From the NCBI RefSeq assembly GCF_002870125.1, contig NZ_PNEO01000006.1:62001-126000 (forward strand): a DNA stretch of 64,000 nucleotides, given 5' to 3'. The position numbers and the translations under genes were made by a program. The DNA is from Burkholderia sp. WAC0059. GTDB taxonomy: Bacteria > Pseudomonadota > Gammaproteobacteria > Burkholderiales > Burkholderiaceae. The notes beneath the pieces were generated by a model, which was not told the origin of the DNA, made no database searches, and was given only the letters and a program-made list of their open reading frames with translations. This document shows positions 29,314 through 37,578 of this stretch, in pieces. Position 1 is the first letter of the stretch; each line of letters opens with the position of its first letter.

Positions 29314-29357
29314 AAAAAAACGTCCCCCCATCCCGGTTTGCCCGGGATGGGGGGACG
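29314..29357 (-). terminator. intrinsic terminator of the AraC-amidase transcript
   Basis: A perfect 16-bp stem (29321-29336 with 29342-29357) and 5-base loop is followed, reading the minus strand, by seven Ts (29320-29314). It separates the fusion gene from the chemoreceptor gene downstream. Confidence 0.9.
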
Positions 29358-29478
29358 TCGTTGTCCGCCCGAAAGCCGTTTTTTGCTGCTGCGTTGCCCG
29401 AATCGTTGTTGATCGGCGCGGGCCGGATTTTACTTCACCCGTCGCGCCGCCCCAAAAAACGGCCGGTTTCCGGTTTCC

Positions 29479-31893
29479 TCAGGGTTCGAACAGTTCCTTG
29501 CGGATGATGGCATGCACGCCCCAGTTGCCGTCGACGATCTGCGTCACGCCGAAGTCGACAGCCACCGACATCAGCGAAATCGCCTCGTCCTCCGTCAGGC
29601 CTTTCGCCGTCATCAGGAAACGGCGCGTCTTGATGAACGCGTCGCGCATCGCGAGGTCGAGCGTCGCCTTCTCGTAGACCTTGCTCTGCGCCTGGGTGCC
29701 GAATTCGGCCAGATAGTTCGGATAACTGAAGCCGTGCAGCACCCACTCGGTGGCCGTTTCCAGCAACGGGTAGGTCAGGTCGGCGAAGGGCTGGCGCTCC
29801 AGCGTGGCGCGCTTGTGCAGTACGAGCTTGAAGTCGCCCGTCAGCGAGCATTCGATGGCCGTGCCGCACAGCTCCGAATCGCCCTGCGAGGCGTGCGGAT
29901 CGCCGACCGAGAACAGCGCGCCCGGCACGCTGATCGGCAAATAGACGCTCGCGCCCTGCGCAAGGCGCCAGTTGTCGATGTTGCCGCCGAACGAGGACGG
30001 CGGAATCGAATCGATCGGACCGTCCTGCTGCGGCGCGACGCCGATCAGCCCGAAATGCGCGCGCACGGGCACCTTCACGTTCTTCAGCACGTCGTGGTTT
30101 TCGGTGATCGTGGCCGGATCGACAGGCACGCCCGGATAGTCGATGGTCGGATGCACGACGCCGAACGGATCGCGCTGCGGCGTCCAGCGGTAGTTGTAGA
30201 CGGCGCGCGCGTAGGCGGGCCGGTCTTTGGGCAGTTCGGCGTCGAGCTCGTAGATCGTGACGACCTCGCGCGGCTTCGGCTCGGTCAGCAGCTCGCGATA
30301 GTGGAAGCCCCACCAGGCCGCGACGTTGCTGCCGAACACGCGGCCCGAGAACAGCGGATTGGCGCAGGGCCTCGGCCGCACGTCGAGAATCTGCACTTCG
30401 AGCACGTCGCCGGGCTCGGCGCCGCGCACCGCGATCGGGCCCGTGCAGATGTGGGTGCCGAAGCCTTCGCCGGCGCCGCGTCCGTAGATCGACGCATCCA
30501 TCGGGCCCGCGCCGCGCCGGTTCACGTTCTTGCGCTCGGCGCTCCAGTGGAACACGCTTTCGGCGCCGGGGTCGCCCGCCACCATCCGCGCCCAGTCGTC
30601 GGAGGCGTTCTGGGTCAGCGTCTCGATCGTCACGGTGTCGCCGCTGTCGACTTCGAGCACGGGCTTCAGGTCGCGCGAGAAGTAGCCCCAGTGCACCGTG
30701 TTCGCGGTGGCGCGCAGCAGATGATGGCGCGGCCGGCCGGGCCGCCGGACCGCGGGCGGCGGGTCCGGCTGCGTCGGTTCCTGCTCCTTGACCGGCAGGC
30801 CGGCGACGACCGTGTCGGCTTCGTCCGTCGCGACTCGCGCCGCGCGCGCGCGCGTCTGCGCGTTCAGCGGCAGGCTCTCGACATTGAGCGGCAGCCCGCG
30901 CGAGATGTCGCGCACGAGATGCCGCGCGAGTTCGAGGCTGGCTTCGTGGCGGAACGCGCGCGGCGAAGTCTGGTATTGCTCGCGGAACACGCGGCTGAAA
31001 TGCGCGGGATCGTTGAAGCCCCAGCGAAAGCAGATGTCGGAGATCGACACTTTCTCGTAGAGCGGATCGACGAGCTCGGCGCGGCAGCGTTCGAGTCGGC
31101 GCACGCGCAGATAGGTGGAGAAGTTCTGGCCCGTCGTCTCGAAGAGCTTTTGCAGATAGCGCGGCGACACGCGTTCTTCGGCCGCGATCATCGCGAGGCT
31201 GACGTTCGGGTCGCCGAGCCGCGCGTCGATGCTGCGGCACACGCGCGAGAACAGCGCGGACTGCGAGGGCTTCAGGCCGTTGTATTGCGCCTCGCGCTGG
31301 CGGGCCGCGAGGCTGGCCGCGAGAAATTCGATCAGCGCGAGTTCGAGCGAGCGCAGCTCGTTGACCGACAGCGTGTCGATGCTTTCGGCCAGCGAGGCGA
31401 GGAAGCCGGCGAACACGTGGCCCATGCCGGTGTTGCCGTCGATGCGCAGCGCGTGCAGCGACGACGAGGCGAGCAGGCGTCCGCTGATGGCCGCCTGCGG
31501 CACGCGCACGAGGACGGCGCGAAACTCCGATTCGAAGATGAGCGAGGCCCGTCCGCGCGCGGGCAGATAAACGAGGTCGTGCGTCGCGATGCGCTCGCGC
31601 CGCCCGTCGACGAGCAGGGCGCCGCTGCCGCCCGCGTTCAGCGCGACCCACTGGCTGTCGCCGGTGGAATCGTCGGGTTCCAGCGTCTGCGCGTCCGATA
31701 CGAGCACACCGAGGTCGAGCCCGCCTACCGAGGTCTGCGACTGGAGCGTGCCGTGCAATGCGTGCGCGCCGGCATGCGGGCGCGTGCGCAGGCCGAGCTT
31801 GCCGAGCGCGTCGCGCCAGGCGCGCGGCCGTTCGGCTTCGGGGTAGGACTCCGTCGTGAAACGCAACAACTGCACATACCCTCCGGAATTCAT
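29479..31893 (-). CDS. AraC-type regulator fused to acetamidase/formamidase
   Basis: Single 804-residue frame with two parts. Residues 1-320 look like an AraC regulator: N-terminal effector domain of the AraC-binding-like type (about 20-200) and two helix-turn-helix motifs (VSLAMIAAEERVSPRYLQKLF, 231-251; VSISDICFRWGFNDPAHFSRVF, 282-303). Residues 321-387 are a Pro/Arg-rich linker. Residues 388-804 are a complete acetamidase/formamidase fold: HHLLRATANTVHWGYF, VDSGDTVTIET, GTHICTGPIAVRG and GDPHASQGDSELCGTAIE. There is no Met near the enzyme start and no frameshift sign. It is divergent from an ABC importer and a second amidase. It probably senses or hydrolyses an aliphatic amide; the functional meaning of the fusion is inference. 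Confidence 0.88.
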   Translation of the reverse strand: MNSGGYVQLLRFTTESYPEAERPRAWRDALGKLGLRTRPHAGAHALHGTLQSQTSVGGLDLGVLVSDAQTLEPDDSTGDSQWVALNAGGSGALLVDGRRERIATHDLVYLPARGRASLIFESEFRAVLVRVPQAAISGRLLASSSLHALRIDGNTGMGHVFAGFLASLAESIDTLSVNELRSLELALIEFLAASLAARQREAQYNGLKPSQSALFSRVCRSIDARLGDPNVSLAMIAAEERVSPRYLQKLFETTGQNFSTYLRVRRLERCRAELVDPLYEKVSISDICFRWGFNDPAHFSRVFREQYQTSPRAFRHEASLELARHLVRDISRGLPLNVESLPLNAQTRARAARVATDEADTVVAGLPVKEQEPTQPDPPPAVRRPGRPRHHLLRATANTVHWGYFSRDLKPVLEVDSGDTVTIETLTQNASDDWARMVAGDPGAESVFHWSAERKNVNRRGAGPMDASIYGRGAGEGFGTHICTGPIAVRGAEPGDVLEVQILDVRPRPCANPLFSGRVFGSNVAAWWGFHYRELLTEPKPREVVTIYELDAELPKDRPAYARAVYNYRWTPQRDPFGVVHPTIDYPGVPVDPATITENHDVLKNVKVPVRAHFGLIGVAPQQDGPIDSIPPSSFGGNIDNWRLAQGASVYLPISVPGALFSVGDPHASQGDSELCGTAIECSLTGDFKLVLHKRATLERQPFADLTYPLLETATEWVLHGFSYPNYLAEFGTQAQSKVYEKATLDLAMRDAFIKTRRFLMTAKGLTEDEAISLMSVAVDFGVTQIVDGNWGVHAIIRKELFEP

Positions 31894-32393
31894 GAGGACG
31901 ACGCGCGTTCGCGAAGCGTCCGCGGTGTCCGGTTGCGCCCGTTGCGCGCGTCCGGCGGCAGGGCCGGGCGCGTCGGGGCGCAGTCGATTAAAGCAACCTC
32001 TGCGCCAGCCGTGCGCCGGCGGCGGCTAACGGCATGGCAGAGCCGCCGCCGGCGCGATGCCCGGGTTCGAGGCAGCCATGCACGAACTTGTGCCGGTGGT
32101 GCAGGCGTGCACCGCGCTGGCGCACGACGGCCTGAGCCGCTCACCGGACAAACGGCGGCGGCCCGCCGCCTGCCCCGTTCCGCGACGCCTTTCGCCGCGC
32201 TTGCGCCGGGCGCTGGGTCACGGAGGGCGGTGCCATTCATCGCACGCCTTTCGCGCCTGCACAAGAAGTAGTTCGTCCCTGCACAAATGCCGCTATTTTG
32301 TCGTTCCTATGATGGCTTCACGCTGGAGCACGGGTACGCGCCGCGCAATCATTTTCCCGCTTCTCTTCCTTGCTGAATGGAGCCTCACGAAAG
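31894..32393. other. 500-base divergent promoter region of the amide locus
   Basis: No supported gene. Near the importer side lie two CCTGCACAA direct repeats (32256-32286) and a -10-like TATGAT (32308-32313). On the fusion-gene side a minus-strand CCTGCACCA (32097-32105) resembles the same half-site. A Met-rich frame at 32057-32548 is not supported, because it crosses this promoter and the next gene. Confidence 0.5.
32256..32286 (+). promoter_or_regulatory. tandem AraC-type half-sites CCTGCACAA
   Basis: CCTGCACAA occurs at 32256-32264 and again at 32278-32286, a 22-base period on the same strand. Tandem direct repeats two helical turns apart are the usual AraC-family site. The downstream copy abuts the expected -35 position of TATGAT at 32308, the class II activation arrangement. 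The divergent AraC fusion is the obvious binder. Confidence 0.65.
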
Positions 32394-33443
32394 ATGAATA
32401 CTTCGCCTCTCGCTCGTCGAACGTCCCGCCGTCCGGCCCTCGCGCGCCTCGCCTGTGCCGCGCTCGCCGCCTTCGCCATGGGCGCGGCCGGCGTAGCCGA
32501 CGCGGCGCCGCCGCTGCAGCCGATCGAGTTCTCCGAGGCCGTCCATAACCTCGGCTACATCGAACTCTACGTGGGCGAGCACGCCGGCATCTTCGCGAAG
32601 CACGGCCTCGCGCTGCACCTGACGGCCGCCGGCGGCGACACCCAGGCGTTCGCGGCGGTGCTCGGCGGGACCGCGCAGTTCGCGGTCGGCGACCCGACGA
32701 TGGTGGAAATGTCGCGCGAGCGCGGCGGCCCCGGCATCGTGATCGGCACGCTCGTGCAGCGCGCGCATTACTTCGGCGTCTCGAAGACGGTGAACCACGT
32801 GATCACGAACCCCAAGGAATTCAAGGGGCTGACCTTCGTGACCTCGCCCGATCCGAACACCAACTATAGCGTCACGAAGAAGCTCATGCAGGACGCGGGT
32901 CTCAAGATCGGCACCGACGCGAAGATCATCGAAGTGAACCCGGGCACCGAGATCGGCGCGATGCTGGCCGGCCGCGCCGACGTGGCCGTCGCCTATCAGC
33001 CGAGCGTGGCCGCGGCCGTGGCGCAGGGCGCGAAGGTCGTGTTCGACTTCTCGAGCTACATGGGCCCGTTCTGCAACACGGGCGTGATGGTGCTGCCGTC
33101 CTACGCGAAGGCGCATCCGCAAGTCGTGCAGGAACTCATCGATTCGCTCGAGGAGGCCGCGCGCCTCACCTACTCGAATCCGGCCTACGCGAAGCAGGTC
33201 GCGCGCGCCGAGTTCCCCGACGTGCCCGCCGCCGTCGTGAACCGCGCGATCGACATGGAGCTGCAGTACAAGATCCCGGCGCAGACGATCCCCGTGGAGC
33301 CGAAGCAATGGCAGAACCTGATGGCGATGCAGACCTACCTCGGCAACGTGAAGGGTTCGGTGCCGTTCGACTCGGTGATCGACAACAGCTTCGCCGACAA
33401 GGCGGTGAAGCTGGCCGGCACCGCCGCGGTCGCCTCGAAGTGA
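32394..33443 (+). CDS. ABC transporter substrate-binding protein, NMT1/SsuA type
   Basis: Periplasmic binding protein of 349 residues. A signal peptide with an Arg-rich start (PLARRTSRRPALARLACAAL) ends near ADAA. The mature domain has IELYVGEHAGIFAKHGLALHL and FAAVLGGTAQFAVGDPTMVE, characteristic of the nitrate/sulfonate/taurine-type binding family. I choose ATG 32394; a TTG at 32370 is possible. It is the first gene of a four-gene operon ending with an amidase, so an amide or amide-releasing compound is the likely cargo. Confidence 0.9.
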   Translation: MNTSPLARRTSRRPALARLACAALAAFAMGAAGVADAAPPLQPIEFSEAVHNLGYIELYVGEHAGIFAKHGLALHLTAAGGDTQAFAAVLGGTAQFAVGDPTMVEMSRERGGPGIVIGTLVQRAHYFGVSKTVNHVITNPKEFKGLTFVTSPDPNTNYSVTKKLMQDAGLKIGTDAKIIEVNPGTEIGAMLAGRADVAVAYQPSVAAAVAQGAKVVFDFSSYMGPFCNTGVMVLPSYAKAHPQVVQELIDSLEEAARLTYSNPAYAKQVARAEFPDVPAAVVNRAIDMELQYKIPAQTIPVEPKQWQNLMAMQTYLGNVKGSVPFDSVIDNSFADKAVKLAGTAAVASK

Positions 33444-33454
33444 CGGGTACTTCG

Positions 33455-34309
33455 ATGCAGGACGAAGCAGGCCTCGCGCGGACGCGCACGTCCGACGGGC
33501 CGGCCGCGCAGTCCGCGGCCGGCGTGCAGTCCGTCGCCGTGCCGCTGGCCGCGCGCGGCGTCGGCAAGACCTACGGCGAGGAGGAAGACGCCAATCCCGT
33601 CATCGGCGACATCTCGTTCGACCTCAAGGCGGGCGAGATCGTCAGCCTCGTCGGGCCGTCCGGCTGCGGCAAGACCACGTTGCTGAACCTGATGAGCGGC
33701 CTCACGCAGCCCACGCGCGGCGAGGTGTCCTGGCACGGCAACCGCCTGAAGGGCGTGCCGCGCGGCGTCGGCTACATGCTGCAGAAGGACATGTTGATGC
33801 CGTGGCGCACCGCGCTCGCGAACGTTACGCTCGGCCTCGAGATGAGCGGCATGGGGCGTGCGCACCGCGAGAAGAAGGCGCACGCGATGCTCTCGAAAGT
33901 GGGCCTCGCGCCGTACTACGACTACTACCCGTCCGCGCTTTCGGGCGGCATGCGCCAGCGCGTGGCGCTCGCGCGCACGCTCGTCACCGACCCCGAGGTG
34001 ATCCTGCTCGACGAGCCGTTCGCGGCGCTCGACTTCCAGACCAAGGTCGTGCTCGAAAGCGACATGGCGAAGCTCGTGAGAAGCGAAGGGCGCTCGGTGC
34101 TGCTCATCACGCACGACGTGGAGGAGGCCGTCTCGCTCTCCGACCGCGTGATCGTGCTCACGCACCGGCCCTCGAGCATCAAGTCCATTTACGAAATCGA
34201 TCTTCCCGGCGAGCGCGGCGACATGATGGCCATGCGCGACGCGCCGGGCTTTGCCTCGCTCGTGCGCGAGATCTGGTCGCAGCTCGACGTGCGCATGGGC
34301 GAGCGCTGA
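33455..34309 (+). CDS. ABC transporter ATP-binding protein, SsuB/TauB type
   Basis: Cytoplasmic ATPase of 284 residues. Walker A is GPSGCGKTT, the Q-loop is MLQKDMLMPWRTAL, the signature LSGGMRQRVALARTL and Walker B VILLDEPFAALD. These are the hallmarks of the sulfonate/nitrate importer ATPases. The gene begins 11 bases after the binding-protein stop. GTG 33440, overlapping that stop, is an alternative start. It couples to the permease at 34327. Confidence 0.92.
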   Translation: MQDEAGLARTRTSDGPAAQSAAGVQSVAVPLAARGVGKTYGEEEDANPVIGDISFDLKAGEIVSLVGPSGCGKTTLLNLMSGLTQPTRGEVSWHGNRLKGVPRGVGYMLQKDMLMPWRTALANVTLGLEMSGMGRAHREKKAHAMLSKVGLAPYYDYYPSALSGGMRQRVALARTLVTDPEVILLDEPFAALDFQTKVVLESDMAKLVRSEGRSVLLITHDVEEAVSLSDRVIVLTHRPSSIKSIYEIDLPGERGDMMAMRDAPGFASLVREIWSQLDVRMGER

Positions 34310-34326
34310 CCGAAGGAGCGAGACAC

Positions 34327-35196
34327 ATGAAACATTCCCGCAATCCGACTCTCGTCGCCGGCGAAGCCGGCGCGACCGATGCGCTGGATGCGCCGGCCCA
34401 GCACGTGCGCCGGCGTCGCCGCCTGCTGCGCGACTGGCGCGGCAAGCTCGGCGTCGCCGTCTGCCAGGCGGGTCTGCTCGCGGTGCTGCTCGGCCTCTGG
34501 CAGTACGCCACCTCGAAGCAGGCGGTCAGCGCGTTCCTGTTCGGCTCGCCCTCGCAGATCTGGGGCTTTCTCGTGCAGATGGAGCAGGACGGCAGCCTCT
34601 TTCACGACGCGGGCGTCACGGGCATGGAAACGCTGCTCGGCTTCGTGCTCGGCAACCTGATCGGCACCGTGCTCGGCCTGTCGCTCTGGTATTCGCGCTT
34701 CGTCTCGAAGGTGATGCAGCCGTTCATCGTCGCGCTCGGCTCGATTCCGATCGTCGCGCTCGCGCCCATCGTCATCATCTGGTTCGGCACCGGGCTGCCC
34801 TCGAAGATCGCGATGTCGACGCTCTCGGTCGTCGTGGTCGCGCTCGTGATCGCCTACAAGGGCGCCACCGGCATCGACGACGACCAGATCAACCTGATGC
34901 GCACGCTCGGCGCCGCCAAGCGGCAGATCTTCATGAAGCTCGTGATTCCGGCCTCGCTGCGCGACATCTTCGCCGGCCTGAAGCTGACCGTGGGCTTCGC
35001 GCTGATCGGCGCGATTCTCGGCGAGTTCATGTCGTCCTCGGACGGGCTCGGACACGCCATCTTCAAGGCAGGCAGCCTTTACATCATTCCCGAGGTCTTC
35101 GCCGGCGTGGTCGTGACGATCGCGCTCGCGCTGTTCCTCTCGTTTCTCGTCGGGCGGCTCGAACGCTTCCTGATGCCCTGGCACCGCTTCGACTGA
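34327..35196 (+). CDS. ABC transporter permease, SsuC/TauC type
   Basis: Inner-membrane permease of 289 residues with about six helices after a basic cytoplasmic tail (VRRRRRLLRDWRGK). The ATPase-docking loop is MRTLGAAKRQIFMKLVIPASLRDI near residue 195. ATG 34327 is preceded by GAAGGAG. It lies 17 bases after the ATPase gene and completes a standard NMT1-type importer. Confidence 0.92.
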   Translation: MKHSRNPTLVAGEAGATDALDAPAQHVRRRRRLLRDWRGKLGVAVCQAGLLAVLLGLWQYATSKQAVSAFLFGSPSQIWGFLVQMEQDGSLFHDAGVTGMETLLGFVLGNLIGTVLGLSLWYSRFVSKVMQPFIVALGSIPIVALAPIVIIWFGTGLPSKIAMSTLSVVVVALVIAYKGATGIDDDQINLMRTLGAAKRQIFMKLVIPASLRDIFAGLKLTVGFALIGAILGEFMSSSDGLGHAIFKAGSLYIIPEVFAGVVVTIALALFLSFLVGRLERFLMPWHRFD

Positions 35197-35297
35197 ACGC
35201 CCGGGGGCCGCGCGCGCCGCGCGTACCGGCCGGGCGCGCGCGGTCGAGGGAAACGGAACCCGCGGAAACCGGCCATCCACCGAGAACCACTGCAATC

Positions 35298-36230
35298 ATG
35301 AACACGTTGAACCGACAGCATCAGATCATTCGCAAGGACGAACTGAAGTACGCGCTCGCCGCCACCGACAGCTTCATCGCCGAAGTGGCGCCGGGCGAGA
35401 CCTTCGAGGTGGAGACCGAACTGAACATCGGCGGCCACCTCATCACGGACATCAACGACAAGCTCGACGCGAGCCAGGTCACGCTGCCGTTCGTGAATCC
35501 GGCCACGGGCCCGATCCGGCTGCGCGGCGCGAAGCCCGGCGACATGGTGGTGATCGACGTGCTCGAGGTCGGCGTGCACGGCCTCGGCTACACGGCGCTG
35601 TGGCCCGGCATCGGCATTTTCCCCGACTGGGTGCGCAAGAAGGAGTTCGGCATCCAGAACCGCAACGTGGTCGTGAAGGACGGCATCGTGCACTGGAGCG
35701 ACTCGCTCAAGCTCGAGGCGAAGCCGATGGTCGGCGTGATCGGCGTCGCGCCCGTGGCGGGCGGCACGCTGACGGTCGACAACGGCGTGCACGGCGGCAA
35801 CCTCGACATTCAGGAAGTCACGAACGGCAACCGTGTGATGTTCCCGGTCTTCCACGAGGGCGCGTACCTGTACTTCGGCGACGTCCACGCGCTCCAGGGC
35901 GACGCGGAATGCAACGGCATGGGCGCCATCGAGATTCGCGGCCACCTGAAGCTCAAGGTCGACCTCGTGAAGGCGCCGCAGCGCATGACCTGGCCGCGCA
36001 TCGAGACGCCGACGCACATCTGCACCGTGGGCTGCGCCCGCCCGCTCGACGACGCGCTGCGCATCGCCTTTGAGGAGATGGTCTACTGGCTCGAGGAGGA
36101 GTACAAAATTCCGGCGGCGGAGGCCTACATGCTGCTCGGGCAGATTGCCGAGGCGCGCTGCACGCAGATGGTCAACCCGAAATTCACCTACGTCTGCAAG
36201 GTCGCGAAGAAGTATCTGCCGAAGCATTGA
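35298..36230 (+). CDS. acetamidase/formamidase family amide hydrolase
   Basis: Cytoplasmic amidohydrolase of 310 residues that should release ammonia from formamide, acetamide or related amides. Family landmarks are GETFEVETELNIGGHLI, LRGAKPGDMVVIDVLEV, MVGVIGVAPVAGG, DNGVHGGNLDI and the metal-binding region FGDVHALQGDAECNGMGAIE. It is much shorter than the enzyme half of the fusion protein at 29479, so the locus encodes two different branches of the family. It lies 101 bases after the permease and ends the operon before a strong terminator. Confidence 0.9.
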   Translation: MNTLNRQHQIIRKDELKYALAATDSFIAEVAPGETFEVETELNIGGHLITDINDKLDASQVTLPFVNPATGPIRLRGAKPGDMVVIDVLEVGVHGLGYTALWPGIGIFPDWVRKKEFGIQNRNVVVKDGIVHWSDSLKLEAKPMVGVIGVAPVAGGTLTVDNGVHGGNLDIQEVTNGNRVMFPVFHEGAYLYFGDVHALQGDAECNGMGAIEIRGHLKLKVDLVKAPQRMTWPRIETPTHICTVGCARPLDDALRIAFEEMVYWLEEEYKIPAAEAYMLLGQIAEARCTQMVNPKFTYVCKVAKKYLPKH

Positions 36231-36289
36231 GCGGTGCGCGACGCGACGGCCGGGTTCGGGGTTTTCTCCGTTTCCGGGCCTTGAAATGA

Positions 36290-36324
36290 AAAACCGCCGG
36301 CGTATTGCTCACGCCGGCGGTTTT
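36290..36324. terminator. bidirectional intrinsic terminator
   Basis: AAAACCGCCGGCGT (36290-36303) pairs perfectly with ACGCCGGCGGTTTT (36311-36324) over a 7-base loop. T-rich tails follow on both strands. It serves the amide operon on the plus strand and the convergent secreted-protein gene on the minus strand. Confidence 0.9.
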
Positions 36325-36377
36325 GTTTTTGCGGCCTGCCGGAGTCCCGAAACGGGCCCGGCGAATGCGCGCGGGCG

Positions 36378-36902
36378 TCAGACCCTGAGCCCCGGCGAGC
36401 GGGCCGGCGGGGCAGAGGCGGGCGCGGCGCCCTCGACCGGGTACACGACGACGACCGGGTCCGGCATCGCCCAGAGCGGCGCCGAGAACACGACGTCTTG
36501 CGGCGCCGGCAGCGCGAACGAGCCGACGAGCGCCGCGTGCTGGAGCGCCAGCATCTGGCGCTGCATTTGCTGCTGCATCGCCAGCATCTGCCCCTGCGCC
36601 GCGCGCATCTGGTATTCCATAGCCCGGATCTGCCGCAGCGCGTCCGCGGGCGGCAGGCCGCCCGTGCTCGTCTGCATCTCGAAGCTCGCGCCACCCCTGG
36701 GGCTATGCCAGCTCCAGGTGCTGACCTTCATCGGGCCGGCCGCGGTCTTGACGACGCGCGTCTCGGCCTGCACCGGCACGGTCTGGCCATTGATGCTGAC
36801 GAACATCGGCTGCGCGGCGGCCTGGATGTCGGCCTGCCCGGCCAGTGCGAGTACCGGAACGAGCGCCAGCGCGCCCGCGGCCATAGATGAACGAAATCGC
36901 AT
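36378..36902 (-). CDS. secreted hypothetical protein with Met/Gln-rich helix
   Basis: A 174-residue protein with a clear signal peptide (MRFRSSMAAGALALVPVLALAG, cleavage near residue 22). A beta-rich N-terminal part (MFVSINGQTVPVQAETRVVKT) is followed by an amphipathic, Met/Gln-rich helix (QMLAMQQQMQRQMLALQ) and a Pro/Ala-rich tail. It is probably periplasmic. The Met-rich helix might bind copper or oligomerise. I do not recognise the family. Confidence 0.65.
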   Translation of the reverse strand: MRFRSSMAAGALALVPVLALAGQADIQAAAQPMFVSINGQTVPVQAETRVVKTAAGPMKVSTWSWHSPRGGASFEMQTSTGGLPPADALRQIRAMEYQMRAAQGQMLAMQQQMQRQMLALQHAALVGSFALPAPQDVVFSAPLWAMPDPVVVVYPVEGAAPASAPPARSPGLRV

Positions 36903-37227
36903 ATTCGTACCTCCATCGATCGATCACTGCTCGACTCAACAACGAAACAATCCTGCGACTCCGGAGGGAGTCATGCGGGACTATGCGGGCCGAGGCTTAA
37001 GCCAGAATTAAAATCAGACGTGTATTACGACGTTCCGTTGTGCGTCGAACGTGCAGAACTCCCGGTCGACAAGAAGGCGATTTTCAGGCGATTTTCTCCC
37101 AAAAAAATGCTCTGTTTCGGCGAGTTTCGCCCCTTTTCGGCGGCTTATGACAGCCAGGAATGAGTCTCCCATTGCGTAGCTACAAATATTCTTTTGCTTT
37201 CATATTTTTGTAGCTACAATTAAATGT
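36903..37227. other. AT-rich gap before the BrnTA pair
   Basis: No gene supported in 325 bases. The right half is markedly more AT-rich than the surrounding DNA, consistent with an acquired toxin-antitoxin module, and holds the repeats at 37176-37219. Confidence 0.5.
37176..37219. promoter_or_regulatory. GTAGCTACAA repeats, likely BrnA operators
   Basis: GTAGCTACAA occurs at 37176-37185 and 37210-37219, 34 bases apart. The second copy lies in a perfect 12-bp palindrome TTGTAGCTACAA (37208-37219), 8 bases before the toxin start. BrnA antitoxins autorepress their own promoter, so these are good operator candidates. Confidence 0.6.
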
Positions 37228-37578
37228 ATGGACATCACATTCGACCCGGCCAAGGATGTGACAAACGTTGCCAAGCATGGGGTTTCGCTCTCACTGGCGA
37301 TGGAGATCGACTGGCCGGAAGTGTGGTGCGGTGTCGATGATCGCAAGGACTACGGTGAACTGCGCGAAATCGGGTACGCCCTGATTAGTACCCGGCTCTT
37401 CTGCGTGGTGTTCACGCAGCGGAGCGAATCGTTCCATGTCATCAGCCTGCGCAAGGCCAATCCGAGAGAGGTGAAACGCTATGCAGAACACGATCAAGAC
37501 CCGCTCCGGGCGCACGATTGTCATGCCGACGGCAGAAGAGGAGGCGGCCATCCAGCACGGGATAGACGCCGACCCTGA
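37228..37578 (+). CDS. brnT: BrnT-family ribonuclease toxin
   Basis: Toxin of a type II toxin-antitoxin system; BrnT proteins are RelE-fold ribonucleases that cut mRNA. The match covers MDITFDPAKDVTNVAKHGVSL (FxWDxxKxxxNxxKHGVSF-like), the central ISTRLFCVVFTQR strand and ISLRKANPREVKRYAE. BrnT is usually about 90 residues; this frame is 116. Its last roughly 26 residues read through the start of brnA in another frame. The gene has no clear ribosome site. It is AT-richer upstream than its surroundings. Confidence 0.85.
   Translation: MDITFDPAKDVTNVAKHGVSLSLAMEIDWPEVWCGVDDRKDYGELREIGYALISTRLFCVVFTQRSESFHVISLRKANPREVKRYAEHDQDPLRAHDCHADGRRGGGHPARDRRRP

Noticed and set aside
29447-29478. Second small hairpin (CCGG/CCGG) directly after the AraC-amidase stop
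   Set aside because: The stem is only 4 bp. The strong terminator at 29314-29357 explains transcription end better.
29479-31893. Interpretation of the AraC-amidase fusion as two genes with a missed start
   Set aside because: There is no ATG, GTG or ribosome site at the enzyme-domain boundary, and the linker has normal codon bias.
32057-32548. Open frame across the amide-locus promoter
   Set aside because: It overlaps the half-site repeats and the next gene in another frame, and has no supporting motif.
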